Assembly: GCA_903898975.1 (NCBI GenBank)
Contig: CAIUHT010000064.1
Location: forward strand, 1-8,165
Source: an uncultured Planctomycetaceae bacterium
GTDB taxonomy: Bacteria; Planctomycetota; Planctomycetia; Planctomycetales; Planctomycetaceae
Direction of reading: 5' to 3'
Length of the DNA stretch: 8,165 bases
Part shown: positions 1 through 5,618 of the stretch, piece by piece
Numbering within the stretch: the first letter of the stretch is position 1
How the letters are laid out: each line of letters starts with the position of its first letter
The notes under the pieces: model-generated
Told to the model about the DNA's origin: nothing
Databases searched by the model: none
Seen by the model: the letters and a program-made list of their open reading frames with translations, nothing else
Program-made: the position numbers and the translations under genes

Positions 1-1351
1 GGAGCAGCAGCCGGGGCTGCATGAGCAGCGCCCGTCCCAGCAGGCACTTCTGCTGATTGCCACCCGACAGCTGGGTGATCCGGCCCCCTGGCCCGGCGGT
101 CTTGATCCGCAGGCGCTCGATGGTGGCCCCGACCTGCTCCCGCTCCCGCGCGCCGACGACCAGTCCCCCCAGGGTGTTCTGCCACAACGACGCGAGGGTG
201 ATATTCGCACCGACGGGCAGATCGTCGAAGATTCCCAGTCGCTTGCGGTCCTCGGTAATCAGGACCACCCCGGCGGCCAGGGCTTCGCTGGGATGCCGAA
301 AGTCAAGCGGTTCACCGGCCAGCCGGACATTGCCGCGAAACGGCAGCGGGCTGGCCCCGAACAGGCACTCCAGCAGTTCGGTACGGCCCGCCCCCAGCAA
401 CCCGGCGAGCCCCACCACCTCGCCCTGTCGAACCTCAAAGCTGATGTCCCGCAACCGGTCTTGCGCTGGCTGATCAACGCGTGCCAGCGACAGGCCCTCG
501 ACTTCAAGCAGCACCGGGCCGGGAGTCCTGGGGGCCACGGTCTCGCTGGGGACGATGTCGCGACCGACCATCAGGTGGGCGATCTCGCGGGGAGTGGCCT
601 GGGAGGTGGGACGGGTGTCGATGAGCCGCCCGTCCCGCAGCACGGTGATGGCGTCGGCAATCCGAAACACCTCATCCATCTTGTGCGAGATGTAAAGCAT
701 GGTGACGCCGCGGGCCTTCAGCGTGCCAATCAGCGCCATCAGCCGATCGGCTTCAGTCTGCGTCAGGGCGCTGGTCGGCTCGTCCAGGATGAGCACATCA
801 CTCTCGCGGGAGAGAGCCCGGGCGATCTCGACCAACTGCTGGTCCCCAACCCGCAGCCCTCCAACCAACCGCTCGGGATCCAGCTCACAGCCCACCTGCC
901 GCAGCCAGTGGCGGGTTCGCTCGCGCATCGCGCGATCCCGCAACCAGCCCCCGGCGACCCGCAGTTCCCGACCGAGGAACAGGTTCGCCGCGATGGACAG
1001 TTCCTCCACCAGGTTCAGTTCCTGGTGGATGATCGAAATCCCCGCCGCCTCGGCATCGCGGGTGGAGTGAAACTGCGCGGGGGTTCCCCACAGTTGAAGC
1101 TCGCCGGTGTATCGGGTCTGCACACCCGAAAGCAGCTTCATGAGGGTGCTTTTGCCCGCCCCATTTTCCCCGACGATCGCATGCACCGTCCCGGGCTGGA
1201 TGGCCAGCGAGACGCGATCGAGGGCCAGGACTCCCGGGAACCGCACCGACACATCCCGCACCTCGATCACCGGGGTGCCGGGCTCGGTGTTCCCCAGCCC
1301 GGTCCGGCTCGGCCCCATCCGTTCCGACCCCGGCAGACCCGGATCCGTCAT
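1..1351 (-). CDS. Sugar ABC transporter ATP-binding protein, RbsA/MglA-like tandem ATPase (C-terminus cut by window edge)
   Basis: Cytoplasmic ATPase that powers import through the permease encoded just before it. 450 codons are visible and the frame is open to the left edge; the family is usually about 500 residues, so only the end of the second ATPase domain is missing. NBD1: Walker A GENGAGKST (61-69), Q-loop Q110, signature-like LRVGDQQLVEIA (166-177), Walker B LILDEPTS (187-194), switch His H223 in ISHK. NBD2: Walker A GLLGAGRTE (317-325) with Arg in place of the catalytic Lys, EDRKRLG (367-373), signature LSGGNQQK (428-435). The degenerate NBD2 Walker A is normal for this family. The ATG at 1351 overlaps the permease stop as ATGA, which suggests translational coupling and decides the start. 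It leaves a Gly/Pro-rich extension of about 27 residues before the first strand; Met12 (ATG at 1318) is an alternative start. The substrate cannot be read from this subunit. Confidence 0.95.
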   Translation of the reverse strand, partial: MTDPGLPGSERMGPSRTGLGNTEPGTPVIEVRDVSVRFPGVLALDRVSLAIQPGTVHAIVGENGAGKSTLMKLLSGVQTRYTGELQLWGTPAQFHSTRDAEAAGISIIHQELNLVEELSIAANLFLGRELRVAGGWLRDRAMRERTRHWLRQVGCELDPERLVGGLRVGDQQLVEIARALSRESDVLILDEPTSALTQTEADRLMALIGTLKARGVTMLYISHKMDEVFRIADAITVLRDGRLIDTRPTSQATPREIAHLMVGRDIVPSETVAPRTPGPVLLEVEGLSLARVDQPAQDRLRDISFEVRQGEVVGLAGLLGAGRTELLECLFGASPLPFRGNVRLAGEPLDFRHPSEALAAGVVLITEDRKRLGIFDDLPVGANITLASLWQNTLGGLVVGAREREQVGATIERLRIKTAGPGGRITQLSGGNQQKCLLGRALLMQPRLLL

Positions 1352-2457
1352 ACCCGGCCCCGCCCTTGGCGCACCTGATTCACCGCCACCGCCAGGATCA
1401 CCACCAGCCCGACCAGCAGACCTTCATACAGCGACGCGTCGATCTTGATGAGATACCCGATTCCGTTGATCACAAGGGTCAGGAAGACCGCCCCCAAGAT
1501 GGTTCCGCTGATTGTGCCCACACCACCCCGCAGACTGGTCCCTCCCACGACGGCCGCCGCGACGGCGTTGAGCTCGTACCCCACCCCCAGGTTGATCGAG
1601 TTCCCCTGCCCTTCCCGGGAAGCGTAGAGAATCCCCGCCAGCCCGGCACATCCCGAGCAGACCATGTAGGCCAGGATCCGCAGACGACCGGTGCGGATCC
1701 CGCACAGTCGAGCCGCCTGCTCGTTCCCCCCCAGGGCGTAGAGATGTCGACCGGCGACAGTGCGGGTCATCAGCACGCCCACGGCGATCGCCACCAATGC
1801 GAAGACCAGCAGGGGAATCCACCGCAACTTGAGCGGTGTGTCGAGCCAGGGGAGGGGCAGGTCGACCGTGGTGTTGTACAGGGCGCGAAACAATGGCGCC
1901 GAGAGTGAGATCTTGTCCGAGCCCTGGGCCCATTGGGCCAGCAGTCGGCTCGCGCCCCGCAGACCAATCAGGGTTCCCAGTGTCGCGATGAACGGGGGAA
2001 TCCGCAGCAGGTTGATCAGTCCCCCGTGCAACAGACCCACCAGCAGCGAGGCGGTCAGGGTCACCAGCGTGGCAACCAGCAGCACCCCCGGCGTCGCCCC
2101 TCCTACCTTGTTGGAGAGCTGTGCAGCGGGGACCAGCCAGCGCACAACCATGGTGAACACCACGCTCGCGAAGGCGATCACCGTCCCCACCGAGAGGTCG
2201 ATTCCCCCCGAGATAATGACCACCGTCATCCCGATGGCAAACAGTCCCAGCAGGGCCGCATCGGCCGTCAGCATCTGCAGGCTGTTCGCCGAGGCGATGC
2301 TGTGGCGAGGGTCGCCGGCGTACACCGCCAGGAACACCAGCACGTTGGCCAGCAGCAGCCAGAGTTCGGTAGGCAGAACCAGCCTACCGCGACTCGTACT
2401 CGATCGGGTGGTGACGCGCGTGCCCGGGGCCGGAATGCGGAACGTCTCGCGGCTCAC
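1348..2457 (-). CDS. Sugar ABC transporter permease, RbsC-like (BPD_transp_2 family)
   Basis: Inner-membrane channel subunit of a CUT2-type importer, 369 residues, close to the family's usual length once the N-terminal extension is allowed for. Residues 1-28 are polar and rich in Arg and Thr, probably cytoplasmic. Hydrophobic segments then follow at roughly 30-47, 65-82, 90-107, 124-145, 155-168, 213-230, 262-278, 295-306, 316-336 and 344-359. Family hallmarks are GMTVVIISGGIDLSVG (76-91), the cytoplasmic loop with GGNEQAARLCGI (243-254) that should contact the ATPase, and AAVVGGTSLRGGVGTISGT (301-319). The start codon is GTG at 2457. It overlaps the stop of the binding-protein gene as GTGA, and the GGAAGG at 2466-2461 can serve as ribosome binding site. 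The next Met is residue 62, inside the conserved region, so GTG is the likely start. The stop overlaps the ATPase start by 4 nt. Confidence 0.95.
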   Translation of the reverse strand: MSRETFRIPAPGTRVTTRSSTSRGRLVLPTELWLLLANVLVFLAVYAGDPRHSIASANSLQMLTADAALLGLFAIGMTVVIISGGIDLSVGTVIAFASVVFTMVVRWLVPAAQLSNKVGGATPGVLLVATLVTLTASLLVGLLHGGLINLLRIPPFIATLGTLIGLRGASRLLAQWAQGSDKISLSAPLFRALYNTTVDLPLPWLDTPLKLRWIPLLVFALVAIAVGVLMTRTVAGRHLYALGGNEQAARLCGIRTGRLRILAYMVCSGCAGLAGILYASREGQGNSINLGVGYELNAVAAAVVGGTSLRGGVGTISGTILGAVFLTLVINGIGYLIKIDASLYEGLLVGLVVILAVAVNQVRQGRGRV

Positions 2458-3521
2458 GAGCCTTCCAGTCCCTTCTCTGTCAACCAGGTGCGGAAATCAC
2501 CCAGGGTCACCCGGTACTTGCTCTTCAGCGGCGACGAGTCATCGGGGACCACCACCTTCAGGCCCGTGTCGTAGACCGTCTCCCCCTTCAGCAGGCCGTC
2601 CACCGCCCCCTTGTCCTCCTTGATCATGTGATACAGCAGCGTCACTCCCGTGTAGCCCATCTCGTACGGGTTCTGCACCACCATCGCATCGAGCAGACCC
2701 TGCTCCATCGCGACCAGGGCGTTCGGCTCGGCATCAAACGCAACCGTGGTGAACTCCTTCCGCCGACCGTTGGCCTGCAGCACATCGGTGATCGCCGGGG
2801 CGTTGTACGACCAGATCCCCGCCAGGATGTTGAGCTTGGGATGGTTGGCCAGGGCAGTTGTCACGTTGTTGCGGGCCTTCGATTCGTTCACCTGATCTTC
2901 CATGGTATCGATCAGTTCGATCTTCTCCCCCAGCCCCTCTTTGAAGCCCCCCACTCGTTCCCGCGCGTTCTGCGCACCCATCAGACCCACGAAGGCGACC
3001 GCCTGCCCTCCCTCGGGACGCAACTGTGCGGCCAGCCGGCCGAGTTCCCGACCCCCTTCCAGGTTGTTCGTCCCCACGAACGCCGCTCGAGCCTCGGCAG
3101 GCCCGTCGCTGTCCACGGTGATGACATGGACCCCCTTCTTTCGCAGTGCGAGCATCTGCTCGGCGACCCCGCTGGCGTCGGCCTCCAACACCGAGATGCC
3201 GACGCCCTTGACGTCGGATTGCGAGGCGAGTTGCTCGAGCCGCCGAATCTGCCCCCCCTCCGAGGCGTCGTTGCGGACCAACTCGACGCGGACACCCAGC
3301 TTTTCCCCGGCATCCTTCAAGCCCCGATCACAGGCATCCCAGAAGGGAGAACTCCCATTGGTAATGATCACGATCTTAAAATCGTCTGTCGCCTTGACCC
3401 CAGCTCCGGGGGATGCCACCGCGGGCTTGCCCTCGTTCGCACCGGGCGGGTTCGGTCCACCACACCCGGTGGCGAACACGACCGCAAGGGCGACCAACCA
3501 GTGCTTGAGATTTGCGAGCAT
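2454..3521 (-). CDS. Sugar ABC transporter substrate-binding lipoprotein, RbsB-like (Peripla_BP_4 family)
   Basis: 355-residue periplasmic binding protein that delivers a ligand to the adjacent permease. The N-terminus is a short lipoprotein signal with lipobox ATGC (17-20), so mature Cys20 should be lipidated. A Gly/Pro/Ala linker follows to about residue 45, then a two-lobe type I binding fold. Compared from memory with E. coli RbsB, several ligand positions have counterparts: the aromatic pair in SSPFWDAC (57-64), Asp in TVDSD (135-139), Arg in ARERVGGF (186-193), Asn in SYNAP (238-242), Asp in AFDAEP (261-266) and Gln in VVQNPYE (281-287). The RbsB Arg after that first Asp is Ser here, so the ligand may not be ribose. 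A monosaccharide is the best guess. ATG at 3521 has AAGGA about 10 nt upstream (3536-3532). It is the first gene of the operon and has a promoter-like sequence just upstream. Confidence 0.93.
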   Translation of the reverse strand: MLANLKHWLVALAVVFATGCGGPNPPGANEGKPAVASPGAGVKATDDFKIVIITNGSSPFWDACDRGLKDAGEKLGVRVELVRNDASEGGQIRRLEQLASQSDVKGVGISVLEADASGVAEQMLALRKKGVHVITVDSDGPAEARAAFVGTNNLEGGRELGRLAAQLRPEGGQAVAFVGLMGAQNARERVGGFKEGLGEKIELIDTMEDQVNESKARNNVTTALANHPKLNILAGIWSYNAPAITDVLQANGRRKEFTTVAFDAEPNALVAMEQGLLDAMVVQNPYEMGYTGVTLLYHMIKEDKGAVDGLLKGETVYDTGLKVVVPDDSSPLKSKYRVTLGDFRTWLTEKGLEGS

Positions 3522-3566
3522 CGCCCAATCATCCTTCGAAAAAGCCGTGCGGACAGGAGAGGCCAG

Positions 3567-3596
3567 AATTTAGTGCCCAACTCTCTCGAGCGTCAA
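3567..3596 (-). promoter_or_regulatory. Candidate sigma70-type promoter of the ABC importer operon
   Basis: On the minus strand, TTGACG at 3596-3591 matches the -35 consensus at 5 of 6 positions. TAAATT at 3572-3567 matches the -10 consensus at 4 of 6, with an 18-nt spacer. Initiation would fall near 3560, giving a leader of about 40 nt before the ATG at 3521, with the AAGGA Shine-Dalgarno inside it. The position relative to the first operon gene is what makes this plausible. Planctomycete promoter consensus is poorly known, so this is inference from E. coli-type motifs. Confidence 0.5.
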
Positions 3597-3727
3597 CAAT
3601 CCAAGACCACAACACTGCCGACAGTCCCGCACTTCCTGCTCGCGTCTTGCGACTCCCGCACGACATCGACTTCGCTTCAACAAACTCCGATAACGACTTA
3701 GCCCTCGTCCCATCCCCCGGCCTCCAA

Positions 3728-3786
3728 TGCCGTTACGGGTGTCAGGCTTCCACCGCGGTAGCGAAGTTCAGGAAAGCATTACGGCA
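3728..3786. repeat. Nearly concentric inverted repeats upstream of the ABC operon promoter
   Basis: Outer arms TGCCGT/ACGGCA are centred at 3757, CTTC/GAAG at 3756.5, and ACCGCGGT at 3755.5. GCTTCC (3746-3751) can also pair with GGAAAGC (3771-3777) with one bulge. The element lies about 130 bp upstream of the candidate -35 box. It could be a regulator-binding dyad or a structured transcript, or it could be chance. The arms are short. Confidence 0.25.
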
Positions 3787-3966
3787 GCGTGATCCAGCGC
3801 GTCTCGCACGGTCGGAACACCCGACTGGCTGCGATGATCTCACAAATTGATCCCCTCGGCGGCCCCCAGAAACCAAGCTCAGACAGATATTTTACGCTTC
3901 CATTGGACAGCTGCCCCTGCAGGACTCAAAGCTTGACTACGCTCTGGCATTGAGATCCGACCGTGC

Positions 3967-4001
3967 AAAAAAAAAGGCGGGCCCGTCAAGACGGGCCCGC
4001 C
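3967..4001 (-). terminator. Intrinsic terminator of the PEP-CTERM gene
   Basis: A perfect 12-bp inverted repeat has its arms at 3976-3987 (GGCGGGCCCGTC) and 3990-4001 (GACGGGCCCGCC), separated by two bases. Sterically this gives an 11-bp stem with a CAAG tetraloop. Read on the minus strand, it is followed at once by nine T residues (3975-3967). It begins 27 nt after the stop codon of the PEP-CTERM gene. There is no T-run on the plus-strand side, so it acts in one direction only. Confidence 0.93.
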
Positions 4002-4028
4002 CAAATCATCTGGATCCAGAAGCCGTGG

Positions 4029-5075
4029 TCAAGCCTTGCGACGCCGAGCGCACAAGGCGAGTCCGATCCCACCGAATCCAAGCAACACAAAAGTGCTGGG
4101 CTCGGGAACGATTTCATCAGTCAGAAAGATTCTGTCGAAACTGACCTTAGAGTTGACGGAGTAGCCAATGGCAGTGTTTTCGAACCAGATCTGGATGCCG
4201 CTAATCTGACTCAAGGTCACGGGTGCCGTAGAGGTCGAACTAGCGCTGACTCGATTCCAACCAGTGCCCTCAAGGTTGGTCTGTGCAATAGTATTGTTGG
4301 GACCGAGGGGCATATAAAAGTACCTGGCGTCATCAGTCAGAAGCAAGTCCCTTGTGTACCGGTACTGAGCAGCGCCAGTTGTCCGCGAGTTCAGCGTCAC
4401 CGTCATCGCGAACGCCTTGTTGGTCACACCGCCTGCGGGCGCGCCAGTTCCAGTAGACTGACTCTTTCCAGATCCGTCGACGACCAGGTTCTCGAAAACC
4501 AAGTATTTCATCGTTGACAGATCCAGCGTACTGGTTCCATTGATGTTCCGACCGAACGGGGCAGCGGTTGATCCAAACTTTGCCAATTGTTGCTGGGAGA
4601 CCGTCGTATTCCGGACGCCATCGTACTGAAGACCACCCTGACCTCGTCCAGCATAGCCCGACGGCACGGCAGTAGTTGCCGTATTCGTACCCGGACCGTA
4701 GCGAGTGGAGGCGTTCCCGAATCTGTAACTTCCGGTCGCAGAATTCACAGTGGAGTAGTAGCGAATCGCAGCGGCGTTATCGGTGTTGACAGGGTTTGTT
4801 CCACCGAGATTGGCAGTCGTGTACGTCGAAACGTTGTTTGCGGCACTCATCTCCCGCACATCACCCGTTCCAATGATGCTCGTCAAACCCGAGCTACCCT
4901 GGTACCGACTGATATTCTGGGCCGTGCCAGCGGGCGACGTAGTGATCGGATTGTCTGGCGTCGTTGTCGTACCAGCAGGCTGCACGAAATCATCAACAAC
5001 AATGATCGCGGCAGATGCCTGCCTGGCGAACGCCAAGACAGCCACCGCAATCAAGCCCCACACACATTTCCTCAT
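4029..5075 (-). CDS. PEP-CTERM sorting domain protein (exosortase substrate), function unknown
   Basis: 348-residue predicted secreted protein. The N-terminus has MRK, a hydrophobic core (5-16) and a likely signal peptidase site after ASA (20-22). The C-terminus is a classic PEP-CTERM signal: VPEPS (323-327), a hydrophobic helix (about 328-342) and the basic tail RRRK (344-347). In this family an exosortase is expected to cleave the signal during export; no exosortase gene is in the window. The middle is rich in Ser, Thr, Asn, Gly and Ala (31-180). It then becomes a beta-rich part with TMKYLVFENLVV (188-199), ISGIQIWFEN (291-300) and VSFDRIFLTD (311-320), resembling the last strands of beta-sandwich, carbohydrate-binding-like domains. 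That resemblance is inference only. ATG at 5075 has a purine-rich GGGAGAGG (5085-5078) just upstream. The gene looks less GC-rich than its neighbours, stands alone between long spacers and has its own terminator. Confidence 0.9.
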   Translation of the reverse strand: MRKCVWGLIAVAVLAFARQASAAIIVVDDFVQPAGTTTTPDNPITTSPAGTAQNISRYQGSSGLTSIIGTGDVREMSAANNVSTYTTANLGGTNPVNTDNAAAIRYYSTVNSATGSYRFGNASTRYGPGTNTATTAVPSGYAGRGQGGLQYDGVRNTTVSQQQLAKFGSTAAPFGRNINGTSTLDLSTMKYLVFENLVVDGSGKSQSTGTGAPAGGVTNKAFAMTVTLNSRTTGAAQYRYTRDLLLTDDARYFYMPLGPNNTIAQTNLEGTGWNRVSASSTSTAPVTLSQISGIQIWFENTAIGYSVNSKVSFDRIFLTDEIVPEPSTFVLLGFGGIGLALCARRRKA

Positions 5076-5093
5076 GGCCTCTCCCTCTCTGCT

Positions 5094-5121
5094 GCAGTAC
5101 TGAATGAACGGGTGCTGTCAA
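5094..5121 (-). promoter_or_regulatory. Possible promoter of the PEP-CTERM gene (good -35, poor -10)
   Basis: The minus strand carries a perfect -35 hexamer TTGACA at 5121-5116. At 16 nt spacing the -10 position reads TACTGC (5099-5094), a poor match. If used, transcription would start only about 10-15 nt before the ATG, leaving the purine-rich ribosome binding site at the very 5' end. A different sigma factor, or a start further upstream, is equally possible. Confidence 0.25.
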
Positions 5122-5397
5122 ATCCTGCGAAACGACGACCCCGAAACTCCACCACACGACGAATCCCAGCTGACAATCAGCGAAAGTCCACCTCTCGCGT
5201 CACTTGAGACACCAGCTGTGTTTGCAGCCCAAACACCAAAACTTGTGAAAGTTCAAGCGGTTGACCCCACAAACTGCCGTAAATCGCCCCCCTTCTTGGC
5301 ACCCGAGAGCGCCGCGAAGATTGTGCCGTTAGTCCCCTCGGGTCGCAGCTGATCATCGACCCAAGCTTAGACCGATCGTATTGTAGTCTATCGGATG

Positions 5398-5423
5398 AAA
5401 AAGCCGATTGCAATCAGAATCGG
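5398..5423 (-). terminator. Candidate weak terminator downstream of the vWA gene
   Basis: On the minus strand, CCGATT (5423-5418) pairs with AATCGG (5409-5404) around an 8-nt loop, followed by C and five T residues (5402-5398). It lies about 195 nt after the vWA stop. The stem is only 6 bp with half GC pairs, so it would be weak. The right-hand part also contains the perfect palindrome GATTGCAATC (5406-5415), so a protein-binding site is an alternative. Confidence 0.4.
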
Positions 5424-5502
5424 AGAACAGGCGGGGCGGGCCGGCAGCGGGGCGGTTCGGTTCAGGTCGGCCTGCGTGCGACCTCGCTGGTGAATCTAAG
5501 TC

Positions 5503-5554
5503 AAATCCGGCCATGGATTTACAATTAAATCACCCAGGCCCCCCAGCCTTGGGT
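5503..5554. repeat. Cluster of three small hairpins, two mutually exclusive, after the vWA gene
   Basis: AAATCC (5503-5508) pairs with GGATTT (5515-5520). GATTTA (5516-5521) pairs with TAAATC (5526-5531). The two share bases 5516-5520, so they cannot form together. Next to them ACCCAGG (5532-5538) pairs with CCTTGGGT (5547-5554) with one bulged T. On the minus strand the GC-rich hairpin comes first, about 65 nt after the vWA stop, followed by an AT-rich stretch. It may act as a transcript-end or stability structure; there is no clean T-run. Confidence 0.3.
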
Positions 5555-5618
5555 TTCGTGATCGACATGGTGCTCGAACGGAAAGGGTGACAAAAAATTG
5601 ATTGGTTTCACATCGAAT

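Larger units (their letters stand above)
3522..3966. other. Noncoding stretch between the PEP-CTERM terminator and the ABC operon
   Basis: About 445 bases with no credible gene on either strand. It holds the candidate promoter near its left end and a set of nearly concentric inverted repeats at 3728-3786: TGCCGT (3728-3733) with ACGGCA (3781-3786), CTTC (3747-3750) with GAAG (3763-3766), and the perfect palindrome ACCGCGGT (3752-3759). I see no tRNA, no T-loop motif and no second terminator. The plus-strand frame crossing it starts inside the binding-protein gene and has no family resemblance. The sequence is less GC-biased than the flanking importer genes. Confidence 0.6.
5076..5618. other. 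Noncoding stretch between the vWA gene and the PEP-CTERM gene
   Basis: About 540 bases with no credible gene; the plus- and minus-strand frames here are short, low-complexity and resemble no family I know. In transcription order it holds an unpaired T-run (5596-5591), a group of three hairpins (5554-5503), a candidate weak terminator (5423-5398), a TACAAT hexamer (5385-5380) without a good -35 partner, and a perfect TTGACA (5121-5116) near the PEP-CTERM start. It therefore probably contains the 3' end of the vWA transcript and the promoter of the PEP-CTERM gene. Confidence 0.6.

Noticed and set aside
949..1351. Degenerate Walker A (Arg for Lys) in the second ATPase domain considered as an inactivating change
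   Set aside because: This substitution is characteristic of RbsA/MglA-type tandem ATPases, so it is not a defect; the site lies near positions 377-403 in the second domain.
293..1378. A 361-codon plus-strand open frame over the ATPase gene
   Set aside because: It lies opposite a frame with complete Walker A, Walker B and signature motifs, and its own product has no family features.
1760..3701. Long plus-strand frames over the permease and binding-protein genes
   Set aside because: Same cause: composition-driven antisense frames opposite well-supported genes.
3512..3850. 112-codon plus-strand frame entering the noncoding stretch
   Set aside because: It starts within the binding-protein gene antisense, has no convincing ribosome binding site and resembles no family.
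5408..5590. 60-codon plus-strand frame in the spacer after the vWA gene
   Set aside because: Low-complexity Gly/Arg/Pro product crossing several inverted repeats; no family signal and no supporting context.
5591..5596. Run of six T (minus strand) soon after the vWA stop considered as a terminator
   Set aside because: No stable stem lies directly before it, so it does not meet the intrinsic terminator pattern.
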